DNA from: Streptomyces sp. NBC_00536
Lineage (GTDB): Bacteria > Actinomycetota > Actinomycetes > Streptomycetales > Streptomycetaceae
Direction: 5' to 3'
NCBI RefSeq assembly: GCF_036346295.1
Contig: NZ_CP107819.1
Location: 2,294,001-2,358,000 of the forward strand
DNA: 64,000 nt
Positions 17,372-25,543 of this stretch are shown piece by piece. Positions within the stretch are counted from its first letter, which is position 1; the number at the start of each line of letters is the position of its first letter. The notes under the pieces are model-generated. The model was not told the DNA's origin, ran no database searches, and was given only the letters and a program-made list of their open reading frames with translations. A program made the position numbers and the translations under genes.

Positions 17372-18619
17372 TCAGACCTGGGGGCGCAGCCGGGCGGCGT
17401 CGACGGGACTGCGCCCGTCCTGGGTGCCCTTGAGCAGGGCGCTGCCCTCGCGCCACTCCTTCCAGTCCAGGTTCCAGTCGCCGTAGCCGTTGCCGAAGGG
17501 GTCCATGTCCTCGCCGATGCTGTTGATCACACGGACGATGTCGCCCTCGCTGATGTTCTCGTAGAACCAGGCGGCGTTGCCGGTGCTCATGCCGGTGCAG
17601 CCGTGGCTGACGTTCTCGTAGCCCTGGGAGCCGACGGACCACGGCGCGGCGTGCACGTATTCACCGCTCCAGGTCACCCGGGTGGCGTAGTACACGGGGA
17701 GGTTGTAGTACTCGCTGCCGCCGATGCCGACGGTGTCTCCGCGCATTTGGACGTAGTACTGCTTGCCCAGCACGACCTTGACGCCGTTGCGGGTGGAGAA
17801 GCCGGGCTTTCCGGTGGTGACCGGAATGGTGTTGATCACTTCTCCGTTGCGCTTGAAGGTCAGGTAGTGCGAGGAGGCGTCGGTGGTGACCTCGACGCGG
17901 TCGCCGATCTCCAGCGTGAGCGACTTGGCGGCGGCGCCGTAGAGCCCGTCGGCGATCTTGACGCCCTCCAGGTTGCTCCGTACGGAGACGGTGGTGTTGG
18001 CGGGCCAGTAGTCCTTGGGCCGGAAGTGGAGCTTCTTGTCGTCCACCCAGTGCCAGGCGCCCTGGACGTTGTCGGGGGCGTCCACGATCAGGCCCCGTTC
18101 GATGACGGCGCGGGCGGCCTTGTCCTTGACCGGTTCGGTCAGTTCGGCCGTCAGGGGCTGGCCGACTCCGTATTTGCCCGCCTCCGGGCCGAATTCGACG
18201 TGGACGACCTTCTTGGCCGGGGTGGTCTCGAAGCTCAGCGTGCGCTGCCCCTGGGCGCCGCGTTCGTCCTCCGTGCCCACGATGACGGTGTAGCGGACGC
18301 CCGCGGCCATCGGCGCGGTGCTGTGCCAGCGGTCGCCCTTGGCGGAGAGTTCGCCCGCGAGGCGGCGGCCGTGGGTGTCGACGGCGCTCACGTCGGTGAT
18401 CCGGCCGTCGCCCTTCTTGGCGGTGACCTCCAGCGGGCGGTCGGGGTCGACGGGGCGGCCGCCCGACGCTTGGTTGAAGGCGACCTCGTCGCCCGCGTCG
18501 TAGGGGCGGGCAGACAGCGGGTTGGTGTCGCCGGACCCGCATGCGGTGGCGCCGGCCCCGAGGGACGCGACCAGCAGGGAGCAGCCGATTACCGTCCAAA
18601 GACGCGGTGAGTGGTTCAT
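17372..18619 (-). CDS. Lipoprotein L,D-transpeptidase (YkuD) with Ig-like domains
   Basis: Cross-links peptidoglycan by 3-3 bonds at the outer membrane face. The 415 residues start with a lipoprotein signal (LLVASLGAGATACG, lipobox Cys27). Two Ig-like domains (about 40-260; FGPEAGKYGVGQPLTAELTE resembles the mycobacterial Ldt N-terminal domain) precede the YkuD catalytic domain with His339 and Cys341 in SHGCTGMSTGNAAWFYE. Same architecture as LdtMt2. It stands alone between the two respiratory operons. Confidence 0.93.
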   Translation of the reverse strand: MNHSPRLWTVIGCSLLVASLGAGATACGSGDTNPLSARPYDAGDEVAFNQASGGRPVDPDRPLEVTAKKGDGRITDVSAVDTHGRRLAGELSAKGDRWHSTAPMAAGVRYTVIVGTEDERGAQGQRTLSFETTPAKKVVHVEFGPEAGKYGVGQPLTAELTEPVKDKAARAVIERGLIVDAPDNVQGAWHWVDDKKLHFRPKDYWPANTTVSVRSNLEGVKIADGLYGAAAKSLTLEIGDRVEVTTDASSHYLTFKRNGEVINTIPVTTGKPGFSTRNGVKVVLGKQYYVQMRGDTVGIGGSEYYNLPVYYATRVTWSGEYVHAAPWSVGSQGYENVSHGCTGMSTGNAAWFYENISEGDIVRVINSIGEDMDPFGNGYGDWNLDWKEWREGSALLKGTQDGRSPVDAARLRPQV

Positions 18620-18673
18620 GAGACCACGCTATGAAGATATGACAATTACGGCGCGCGGGGTGACTGCAAACGA

Positions 18674-18710
18674 GGGGCCCGGACTCCTCTTGACGAGGTG
18701 TCCGGGCCCC
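18674..18710 (-). terminator. Terminator of the ctaCDF operon
   Basis: Stem of 11 bp (GGGGCCCGGAC/GTCCGGGCCCC) plus an inner CCTC/GAGG stem, 28 bp beyond the ctaF stop. Confidence 0.8.
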
Positions 18711-18737
18711 AAGTGGGTTACGCGCGGTGCTGCCGTC

Positions 18738-19136
18738 CTACTGGTTGGCGTTCTCGCCCCGGTAGTACTCGTACACCCAGCCCCACAGACCGATCAGGAT
18801 CAGCGGCGCGGAGAAGTACATCAGCCACCAGCCGAAGATGACGCCCATGAAGGCGAAGGCGCCACCGATGGCCAGCGAGAGCGGCTGCCAGCTGTGCGGG
18901 GAGAAGAATCCCAGCTCGCCGGCCTCGTCCGCGACATCGGCCTCCAGGTTGTCCTGGGCCATCTCGTCCACGCGCCGGGCCGTGAAGGCCAGGTAGTAGC
19001 CGATCATGACGCTCAGGCCGAAGGCCAGGAAGAGAGCGGTGGTTCCGACCGGTTCCTTCGACCACACGCCGTACACGACGGCCATGATCAGAATGAACAG
19101 GGAGAGCCAGAGGAACATCCTGCCCTGGATCTTCAC
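18738..19136 (-). CDS. ctaF: Cytochrome c oxidase subunit IV (actinobacterial)
   Basis: Small membrane subunit of the aa3 oxidase, 132 residues, four TM segments: [58 protein letters not shown] and [21 protein letters not shown] 19136 overlaps the ctaD stop (GTGA). A much longer open frame extends upstream, but it is a shadow of ctaD. The ctaC-ctaD-ctaF order is standard in actinobacteria. Confidence 0.93.
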   Translation of the reverse strand: MKIQGRMFLWLSLFILIMAVVYGVWSKEPVGTTALFLAFGLSVMIGYYLAFTARRVDEMAQDNLEADVADEAGELGFFSPHSWQPLSLAIGGAFAFMGVIFGWWLMYFSAPLILIGLWGWVYEYYRGENANQ

Positions 19137-20863
19137 TTGCCGGCCTCCTTGCCACCGGTGACCGCCTGGGGAGCCACGGCGTGGTCCGTCAGGTGGTCGA
19201 GGGCCGCGATCTCCGGGTGGTGCAGGTCGAACGCCGGGGATTCGGAACGGATCCGCGGCAGGGTGAGGAAGTTGTGCCGCGGCGGCGGGCAGGACGTCGC
19301 CCACTCCAGCGAGCGGCCGTAACCCCACGGGTCGTCGACCTCGACCTTCTTGCCGTACTTCGCCGTCTTCCAGACGTTGTACATGAAGGGGAGCATCGAC
19401 AGGCCGAGCAGGAACGAGCTGATCGTCGAGATCGTGTTCAGCGCGGTGAAGCCGTCGGCGGCGAGGTAGTCCGCGTAACGACGCGGCATGCCCTCGGCAC
19501 CCAGCCAGTGCTGCACCAGGAACGTGCCGTGGAAGCCCACGAACAGGGTCCAGAAGGTGATCTTGCCCAGGCGCTCGTCCAGCATCTTGCCCGTGAACTT
19601 CGGCCACCAGAAGTGGAAGCCGGAGAACATCGCGAAGACCACGGTGCCGAAGATGACGTAGTGGAAGTGCGCGACGACGAAGTACGAGTCGGAGACGTGG
19701 AAGTCCATCGGGGGCGAGGCCAGGATGACGCCGGTCAGACCACCGAAGGTGAAGGTGATCAGGAAGCCGACTGCCCAGAGCATCGGGGTCTCGAAGGACA
19801 ACGAGCCCTTCCACATGGTGCCGATCCAGTTGAAGAACTTCACACCGGTCGGTACCGCGATCAGGAAGGTCATGAACGAGAAGAACGGCAGCAGCACACC
19901 ACCGGTGACGTACATGTGGTGGGCCCACACGGTCACCGAGAGGCCGGCGATCGCGATCGTCGCGGCGATCAGGCCGATGTAACCGAACATCGGCTTGCGC
20001 GAGAAGACCGGGATCACTTCGGAAATGATCCCGAAGAAGGGCAAGGCGATGATGTACACCTCTGGGTGTCCGAAGAACCAGAAGAGGTGTTGCCACAGCA
20101 ACGCGCCGCCGTTGGCCGCGTCGAACACATGCGCACCGAACTTGCGGTCGGCCTCCAGCGCGAAGAGCGCGGCGGCGAGCACCGGGAAGGCGAGCAGGAC
20201 CAGAACACCGGTCAGCAGCACGTTCCAGACGAAGATCGGCATGCGGAACATCGTCATGCCGGGGGCGCGCATGCAGATGATCGTGGTGATGAAGTTGACC
20301 GAACCGAGGATCGTGCCGAAGCCGGAGAAGGCCAGACCCATGATCCACATGTCGGCGCCGATGCCCGGCGAGCGGACGGCGTCCGACAGCGGGGAGTAGG
20401 CGAACCAGCCGAAGTCGGCGGCACCCGAGGGGGTGACGAAGCCGGCCACCGCGATGGTCGAACCGAAGAGGTACAGCCAGTACGCGAACATGTTCAGCCG
20501 CGGGAACGCCACGTCGGGCGCGCCGATCTGCAGCGGCATGATCCAGTTCGCGAAGCCGGCGAACAGCGGGGTGGCGAACATCAGCAGCATGATCGTGCCA
20601 TGCATGGTGAACGCCTGGTTGAACTGCTCGTTCGACATGATCTGCGTGCCCGGACGGGCCAGCTCGGCGCGCATGAAGAGCGCCATGATCCCGCCGATGA
20701 TGAAGAACACGAACGACGTGACCAGGTACATCGTGCCGATGGTCTTGTGGTCGGTCGTGGTCATCCACTTCACGACCACATTGCCCGGCTGCTTGCGCCG
20801 TACCGGCAGCTCGTTCTCATACGAGTCCGCGGCGGCACCCTGCGGCTGGTTGAGGATGCTCAC
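19133..20863 (-). CDS. ctaD: Cytochrome c oxidase subunit I
   Basis: Catalytic haem a/a3-CuB subunit of the terminal oxidase. In 576 residues the haem/CuB histidines are in [35 protein letters not shown] (with the His-Tyr cross-link pair), [10 protein letters not shown] and [11 protein letters not shown], and twelve TM helices are evident. The actinobacterial C-terminal tail is cytosolic. GTG 20863 overlaps the ctaC stop. The protein is 99% certain by motif content; a minor point is whether GTG 20863 or a later ATG is used. Confidence 0.98.
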   Translation of the reverse strand: MSILNQPQGAAADSYENELPVRRKQPGNVVVKWMTTTDHKTIGTMYLVTSFVFFIIGGIMALFMRAELARPGTQIMSNEQFNQAFTMHGTIMLLMFATPLFAGFANWIMPLQIGAPDVAFPRLNMFAYWLYLFGSTIAVAGFVTPSGAADFGWFAYSPLSDAVRSPGIGADMWIMGLAFSGFGTILGSVNFITTIICMRAPGMTMFRMPIFVWNVLLTGVLVLLAFPVLAAALFALEADRKFGAHVFDAANGGALLWQHLFWFFGHPEVYIIALPFFGIISEVIPVFSRKPMFGYIGLIAATIAIAGLSVTVWAHHMYVTGGVLLPFFSFMTFLIAVPTGVKFFNWIGTMWKGSLSFETPMLWAVGFLITFTFGGLTGVILASPPMDFHVSDSYFVVAHFHYVIFGTVVFAMFSGFHFWWPKFTGKMLDERLGKITFWTLFVGFHGTFLVQHWLGAEGMPRRYADYLAADGFTALNTISTISSFLLGLSMLPFMYNVWKTAKYGKKVEVDDPWGYGRSLEWATSCPPPRHNFLTLPRIRSESPAFDLHHPEIAALDHLTDHAVAPQAVTGGKEAGK

Positions 20864-21834
20864 AGTTTGTTCACCTCAGCGTTGCGGGCCGGGTCGGTCT
20901 GCTTGATGCCGGCCGGGAGGTAACCGGTCTGCCCCTTCTCCGCCAGCTCCTTCAGGTGCGCCTGGTACGCCTCCGGGGAGACGACCTTGACGTTGAAGAG
21001 CATCCGGGAGTGGTCGACGCCGCAGAGCTCGGCGCACTTGCCCATGAAGGTGCCCTCTTGGGTCGGGGTGACCTCGAAGACGTTGGTGTGGCCCGGGATG
21101 ACGTCCTGCTTGAACAGGAAGGGGACCACCCAGAAGGAGTGGATGACGTCGTTGGACGACAGGATGAAGCGGACCTTCTCGCCCTTGGGGAGCCAGAGGG
21201 TCGGACCCGGGTTCTTGGTGTCCGGGTTGCGCGAACCAGGAACGCCCTTGTCGTAGACGCCCTCGGAACCTGCCGGGAAGTCCTTGGTGTAGCGGTCCGG
21301 GAGGGAGGCCAGTTCCTTCGGAACCGTGCCCGCCTTGGGGGTCGCCGCGTCGCCGTCGACGTTCTCGACGTAGTTGAAGCCCCAGCTCCACTGGAAGCCG
21401 ATCACGTTGATCGTGTGCGTCGGCTTCGCGGAGAGGGACAGCAGCTTCGACTCGTCACGCGCGGTGAAGTAGAACAGCACCGAGACGATGATGAGCGGGA
21501 CCACGGTGTACAGCGCCTCGATCGGCATGTTGTACCGGGTCTGCGGCGGAACCTCGATCTTCGTCCGGCTGCGCCGGTGGAAGATGACGCTCCAGATGAT
21601 CAGACCCCAGACCAGGACGCCCGTGATGAGAGCGGCCGCCCACGACCCCTGCCACAGGGAGAGGATGATCGGCGCCTCTTTGGTGACCGGATCCGGCATA
21701 CCGAGGTTGGGGAAGTCTTTATATGAATACGAGCAACCAGTGGCGGTCGCCAGGACCACGCCCGCAGTCAGCGCCTGCAGCAGCTTCCGCCGCATCGGGC
21801 GCCGCGGCGAGCGGTCGGAGCCGTAGGGACTCAC
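20860..21834 (-). CDS. ctaC: Cytochrome c oxidase subunit II (lipoprotein, CuA)
   Basis: Accepts electrons at the CuA centre. The GTG at 21834 gives 324 residues ([20 protein letters not shown]), with GGGAAGG upstream; the longer frame to 21939 has no start signal. The lipobox is LATATGCSY. Two TM helices follow ([20 protein letters not shown] and [19 protein letters not shown]), then the CuA domain: [20 protein letters not shown] and [17 protein letters not shown] supply Cys, Cys, His, His, Glu and Met ligands. An insertion of about 40 residues after the first strand is typical of actinobacteria and contacts QcrC. Confidence 0.97.
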   Translation of the reverse strand: MSPYGSDRSPRRPMRRKLLQALTAGVVLATATGCSYSYKDFPNLGMPDPVTKEAPIILSLWQGSWAAALITGVLVWGLIIWSVIFHRRSRTKIEVPPQTRYNMPIEALYTVVPLIIVSVLFYFTARDESKLLSLSAKPTHTINVIGFQWSWGFNYVENVDGDAATPKAGTVPKELASLPDRYTKDFPAGSEGVYDKGVPGSRNPDTKNPGPTLWLPKGEKVRFILSSNDVIHSFWVVPFLFKQDVIPGHTNVFEVTPTQEGTFMGKCAELCGVDHSRMLFNVKVVSPEAYQAHLKELAEKGQTGYLPAGIKQTDPARNAEVNKL

Positions 21835-21914
21835 GTAGCGCCTTCCCGAGAGTCTCGGCCCGCGCGGTCGGCCGCGGCCGTGTTCGGGTCGGTCGCCGGC
21901 CCTGACGCAGGCAG

Positions 21915-21945
21915 GGGTTTGGATGTTTATGCGGACCAAACCCTA
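21915..21945 (-). promoter_or_regulatory. ctaC promoter -10 with overlapping inverted repeat
   Basis: Minus strand TAGGGT (21940-21945) would start RNA near 21933, about 100 nt before ctaC. An 8-bp inverted repeat (GGGTTTGG 21915-21922, CCAAACCC 21936-21943, 13-nt spacer) covers the -10 and start site, as operator or leader hairpin. Confidence 0.4.
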
Positions 21946-22116
21946 CTGGACGCTATTTGGGGTCGCGCGGGGAGGGTGCCCAACGCGCCGCTACTGCCCC
22001 CGAAGGGGTGGCTCCGCCGTACGGGGGAAGGTCCGTCTGCCCCTGAATGGCGGTGTCCGGAGGCTATCTGACGGGCCCTGACCTCGGGGGACGTCCGCCC
22101 GCGCGGGCCCTGCGGA

Positions 22117-22122
22117 TAGCGT
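22117..22122 (+). promoter_or_regulatory. Candidate leaderless -10 box (TAGCGT)
   Basis: TAGCGT ends 6 nt before the ATG of the NifS-TusA gene; no clear ribosome-binding site. Confidence 0.4.
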
Positions 22123-22128
22123 GAGCGG

Positions 22129-23520
22129 ATGCCGTACTTCGATGTCGCCTCCGCCGCTCCGCTGCACCCGGTCGCCCGGCAGGCCCTGCAGGCCGCGCTG
22201 GACGAGGGCTGGGCCGACCCCGCCCGGCTCTACCGGGAGGGCAGGCGGGCCCGGCTGCTGCTGGACGCGGCGCGGGAGGCCGCGGCCGAGGCGGTGGGGT
22301 GCCGTCCGGACGAACTCGTCTTCACTCCTTCGGGGACGCACGCCGTTCACGCGGGCATCGAGGGCGCCCTGGCGGGCCGTCGGCGCGTCGGAACGCACCT
22401 CGTGGTGTCCGCGGTCGAACACAGTTCTGTCCTCCATTCGGCGGCGGCAGTCGAGTCACGCGGAGGCGCGTTCACCGAAGTGCCGGTCGACCGCGGCGGC
22501 GCGGTCGACCCGGAGGTGTTCGAACGGGCGTTGCGGCCGGACACCGCGCTGGCCGCCCTGCAGTCCGCCAACCACGAGGTGGGGACGGTCCAGCCGGTGC
22601 CCGAAGTGGCCGAGCGCTGCCGGGCCGCGGGGGTGCCGCTGCTCGTCGACGCGGCGCAGTCGCTGCCGTGGGGGCCGGCGCCCGAGGGGTGGTCGCTGCT
22701 GGCCGCGAGCGCGCACAAGTGGGGCGGCCCGGCCGGAGTCGGCCTCCTCGCCGTCCGCAAGGGGGTCCGCTTCGCACCCCAAGGCCCCGGCGGGGAACGG
22801 GAGTCGGGCCGCTCCCCCGGCTTCGAGAACATCCCGGCCATCGTGGCCGCCGCGGCCTCGCTGCGCGCCGTACGGGCGGACGCCGCGGCCGAGTCGGAGC
22901 GGCTGCGGGTCCTCGTGGACCGGATCCGGCGACGCGTGGCCCGGCTGGTCCCGGACGTGGAAGTGGTCGGCGATCCGCTGCGGCGGCTGCCGCACCTGGT
23001 CACCTTCTCCTGCCTCTACGTCGACGGGGAGATCCTGCTGCACGAGCTGGACCGGGCCGGGTACTCGGTGTCGTCCGGGTCCTCCTGCACCAGCTCGACG
23101 CTCACCCCCAGCCATGTGCTCAAGGCGATGGGAGTGCTGTCGGAGGGCAACGTCCGGGTCTCGCTGCCGGCGGGCACGACCGCGGAGGACGTGAACGGCT
23201 TCCTGGACGTGCTGCCGGGGGTGGTGGCGGGCGTACGGGCCCGGCTCGGCGTGTCGCCGGCGCCGGCGCCGGCCGCGGCGGGCCCGGTGGACTCCCTCGT
23301 GGTCGACGCGCTCGGGATGCGGTGTCCGCAGCCGGTGATCGAGCTGGGCAACGCGATCGGGGGCGTGGCGGTCGGCGGGACGGTGACGGTCCTGTCGGAC
23401 GACGAGGTGGCCCGGCTGGACATCCCGGCCTGGTGCGCGATGCGCGGCCAGCAATACCTGGGCGAAGCCCCTGGCCCCGGCGGCGTGGGGGTCGCGTACA
23501 CGGTGCGAAGGGTGGTGTGA
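22129..23520 (+). CDS. Cysteine desulfurase fused to a TusA-like sulfur carrier domain
   Basis: Predicted to strip sulfur from cysteine and hand it to its own carrier domain. Residues 1-370 form a group I (IscS/NifS) desulfurase: EHSSVLHSAAAVES, SANHEVGTVQPVPEV, Lys197 in SAHKWGGPAGVGLL, and the mobile-loop Cys320 in SSGSSCTSSTLTPSHV. A Pro/Ala linker (about 376-386) leads to a TusA domain (388-463) with VVDALGMRCPQPVIELG, where Cys399 of CPxP would carry the persulfide. The neighbourhood includes erpA and nadA (Fe-S). The gene appears leaderless. The natural fusion implies direct sulfur transfer, and the final acceptor (thiolated tRNA, Fe-S cluster or molybdopterin) is not shown. Confidence 0.88.
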   Translation: MPYFDVASAAPLHPVARQALQAALDEGWADPARLYREGRRARLLLDAAREAAAEAVGCRPDELVFTPSGTHAVHAGIEGALAGRRRVGTHLVVSAVEHSSVLHSAAAVESRGGAFTEVPVDRGGAVDPEVFERALRPDTALAALQSANHEVGTVQPVPEVAERCRAAGVPLLVDAAQSLPWGPAPEGWSLLAASAHKWGGPAGVGLLAVRKGVRFAPQGPGGERESGRSPGFENIPAIVAAAASLRAVRADAAAESERLRVLVDRIRRRVARLVPDVEVVGDPLRRLPHLVTFSCLYVDGEILLHELDRAGYSVSSGSSCTSSTLTPSHVLKAMGVLSEGNVRVSLPAGTTAEDVNGFLDVLPGVVAGVRARLGVSPAPAPAAAGPVDSLVVDALGMRCPQPVIELGNAIGGVAVGGTVTVLSDDEVARLDIPAWCAMRGQQYLGEAPGPGGVGVAYTVRRVV

Positions 23521-23695
23521 GGGGGCCGGTGCCGCTGGCGCTGGCACTGCGCGGGCCCGGGTGGCGCTCCGGCGCGGGCGGGCCGCTGGCGCTGCGGGCG
23601 CGGGTCCGGGTGCCGATGGCGCTGCGGGCGCGGGTGGGCCGCTGCGCGGGCGGGTCCGGGTGCCGCTGCGCTGGGCCTCTGTTGCCTCCGGCGGC

Positions 23696-23719
23696 GCCTC
23701 AAACGCCGGCGAGGCTGAG
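23696..23719 (+). repeat. Dispersed intergenic repeat, third copy
   Basis: GCCTCAAACGCCGGCGAGGC core, matching 9218-9240 with one change. It is in inverse orientation to the array that follows. Confidence 0.65.
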
Positions 23720-23749
23720 ATCGGGCCGAGGTCACCCGGAGGGCAAAAC

Positions 23750-24080
23750 CCAGCCCGCGCGGCACGTCCCCAGCCCCGCCCGGCGCTTACCCCAGCCTGC
23801 CCGGCGCTTGAGGGCGTCTTCAGCCGCCCGGCGGTTGACGGCACACCCAGCCCGACCGGCGCATACCCCAGCCCGCCCGGCGCTTGAGGGCATCCTCAGC
23901 CCGCCCGGCGCTTGAGGGCACACCCATCCCGACCAGCGCTTACCCCAGCCTGCCCGGCGATTGAGGGCACACCCATCCCGACCAGCGCATACCCCAGCCC
24001 GCCCGGCGATTGAGGGCATCTTCAGCCCGCCCGGCGATTGAGGGCGTCCTCAGCCTGCCCGGCGATTGAGGGCAGGCTGA
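23750..24080 (-). repeat. Tandem array of about 13 degenerate repeat units
   Basis: Units read on the plus strand as CAGCCCGCCCGGCGMTTGAG plus GGCA, alternating 21 and 27-29 bp. Spacers are mostly CACAC, TACC, ATCTT or GTCCT. Units vary at a few positions (CGCC/TGCC, GATT/GCTT/GCAT). The last unit closes a CAGCCTGCC...GGCAGGCTG hairpin (24050-24080). No cas genes; the units are too variable for a CRISPR. Confidence 0.8.
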
Positions 24081-24085
24081 GGGGC

Positions 24086-24109
24086 GGGGGCGGAGGGGGC
24101 TCCGCCCCC
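24086..24109 (-). terminator. Terminator of the PfkB kinase gene
   Basis: GGGGGCGGAG/CTCCGCCCCC stem with GGGG loop, 6 bp beyond the stop codon at 24115. Confidence 0.8.
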
Positions 24110-24114
24110 GGGGG

Positions 24115-25089
24115 TCAGGACAGGTGGGCCTGGACTTCGGCGGCGGCCTCGTCGCCGTAGGCCTTGGCGAAGCGCTCCATGAAGTGGGCACGGGCCAGGG
24201 TGTACTCCTGGGTGCCCAGCGTCTCGATGACCAGCGTCGCGAGCATGCAGCCGACCTGCGCCGCCCGCTCCAGCCCGACCCCCCAGCCCAGCCCCGTGAG
24301 GAATCCCGCACGGAAGGCGTCGCCGACACCCGTCGGGTCGACCTTCGCGGTCTCCTCGGGGCAGCCGACCACGATCGGGTCGTGACCGACGCGCTCGATC
24401 TTCACGCCGTTCGAGCCGAGCGTGGTGACCCGGGTGCCGACCTTGGCCAGGATCTCCGCGTCGGTCCAGCCGGACTTCGACTCGATGAGGCCCTTCTCGT
24501 ACTCGTTCGAGAAGAGGTACGTCGCGCCCTCCATGAGGGTGCGGATGTTCTCGCCGTCCATGCGGGCGATCTGCTGCGAGAAGTCGGCGGCGAAGGGGAT
24601 CCCCCGCGTCTGGCACTCCTCGGTGTGGCGCAGCATCGCCTCGGGGTCGTCGGCGCCGATCAGGACGAGGTCCAGGCCGCCCACGCGGTCGGCGACGGCC
24701 TTCAGCTCGATCAGCCGGGCCTCGCTCATGGCGCCGGTGTAGAAGGAGCCGATCTGGTTGTGGTCGGCGTCCGTGGTGCACACGAAGCGCGCGGTGTGCA
24801 GCACCTCGGAGATCCGTACGGACTCGGTGTCCACGCCGTGGCGGTCGAGCCAGGCGCGGTATTCGTCGAAGTCGTAGCCGGCGGCGCCGACGAGGACCGG
24901 GCGGCTGCCGAGCTGCCCCATACCGAAGCAGATGTTCGGGCCGACCCCGCCGCGTCGCACGTCGAGGTTGTCGACGAGGAAGGAGAGGGAGACCGTGTGC
25001 AGCTGGTCCGCGACCAGCTGGTCGGCGAAGCGGCCGGGGAAGGTCATGAGGTGGTCGGTGGCGATGGAGCCGGTGACTGCGATGCGCAC
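24115..25089 (-). CDS. PfkB-family carbohydrate/nucleoside kinase (adenosine kinase-like)
   Basis: ATP-dependent sugar or nucleoside kinase, 324 residues from GTG 25089 (AGGAGC upstream). N-terminal MRIAVTGSIATDHLMTFPGR; substrate motif GGVGPNICFGMGQLGSRPVL; C-terminal PfkB signature DPTGVGDAFRAGF with Asp as catalytic base and GVGD as anion hole; NEYEKGLIESKSGW mid-protein. The overall form resembles actinobacterial adenosine kinase more than ribokinase, but substrate cannot be fixed by eye. Monocistronic, convergent with the NifS-TusA gene across the repeat region. Confidence 0.85.
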   Translation of the reverse strand: MRIAVTGSIATDHLMTFPGRFADQLVADQLHTVSLSFLVDNLDVRRGGVGPNICFGMGQLGSRPVLVGAAGYDFDEYRAWLDRHGVDTESVRISEVLHTARFVCTTDADHNQIGSFYTGAMSEARLIELKAVADRVGGLDLVLIGADDPEAMLRHTEECQTRGIPFAADFSQQIARMDGENIRTLMEGATYLFSNEYEKGLIESKSGWTDAEILAKVGTRVTTLGSNGVKIERVGHDPIVVGCPEETAKVDPTGVGDAFRAGFLTGLGWGVGLERAAQVGCMLATLVIETLGTQEYTLARAHFMERFAKAYGDEAAAEVQAHLS

Positions 25090-25209
25090 GGCGTGGATGC
25101 TCCTGCGAGGGGCGGCAAGGGGACAGTCAAAGCTACCCGGTCGACGGCGAACGGCCGACCGGCCGAAACTACCCCGTAGTAGGTCTTTCTTCGCACCGAG
25201 ACTGCTGCT

Positions 25210-25215
25210 TACGGT
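25210..25215 (+). promoter_or_regulatory. Candidate leaderless -10 box (TACGGT)
   Basis: TACGGT ends 6 nt before the ATG at 25222, the main support for translation of that small ORF. Confidence 0.35.
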
Positions 25216-25221
25216 GCCGTC

Positions 25222-25458
25222 ATGACCTACACGGATGGCTTCGGGTACCCGCAGTACACCGCTCCCGAGCGGACCACGGAAGTCTCTCGTCAGCCAGGAT
25301 TCGTCCGGCTTCTGGGCGACTGTGCCCGGATGGCCCCCCACTGGTCGGTCCCGGCGGGCCCCCGCCCGGCCCGGGTGGCGCCCTCGCAGATCCACGGGGT
25401 GAGCGTGCCGCCCGCCTCCGCGCGGCTCATCGCCTCCACCGCGCAGTACGGATACTGA
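25222..25458 (+). CDS. Small hypothetical protein
   Basis: 78 residues beginning MTYTDGFGYPQYTAPERTT; Tyr/Pro-rich start, basic middle (PRPARVAPSQIHGVSVPPAS) and a Gly-Tyr end. No domain recognised. No ribosome-binding site, but a -10-like TACGGT is correctly placed for a leaderless start, and no gene overlaps it on the other strand. Divergent from the kinase gene and 85 bp before the next membrane-anchored protein gene. It could be a genuine small protein or chance. Confidence 0.45.
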   Translation: MTYTDGFGYPQYTAPERTTEVSRQPGFVRLLGDCARMAPHWSVPAGPRPARVAPSQIHGVSVPPASARLIASTAQYGY

Positions 25459-25543
25459 CTCACCCGAAGGTCCGGGGAACCGGTTCCGCTCCTGTTCCGT
25501 CCCACTCGCATCACGACGGCGAGGCAGGCAAAGGAGCGATGCG

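Larger units (their letters stand above)
23521..24114. other. 594-bp intergenic region made of repeats
   Basis: Convergent gap without a gene. 23523-23690 is extremely GC-rich with imperfect copies of a GGCGCTGCGGGCGCGGGT unit. 23696-24080 is the dispersed element plus a tandem array, and 24086-24109 is a terminator for the kinase gene. Confidence 0.75.

Noticed and set aside
21991..22437. 148-codon minus-strand frame between ctaC and the NifS-TusA gene
   Set aside because: Overlaps the desulfurase start antisense; Arg/Gly-rich, no start signal.
23750..24080. CRISPR array
   Set aside because: Units are 21-29 bp, contiguous, variable, without unique spacers of fixed length and without cas genes.
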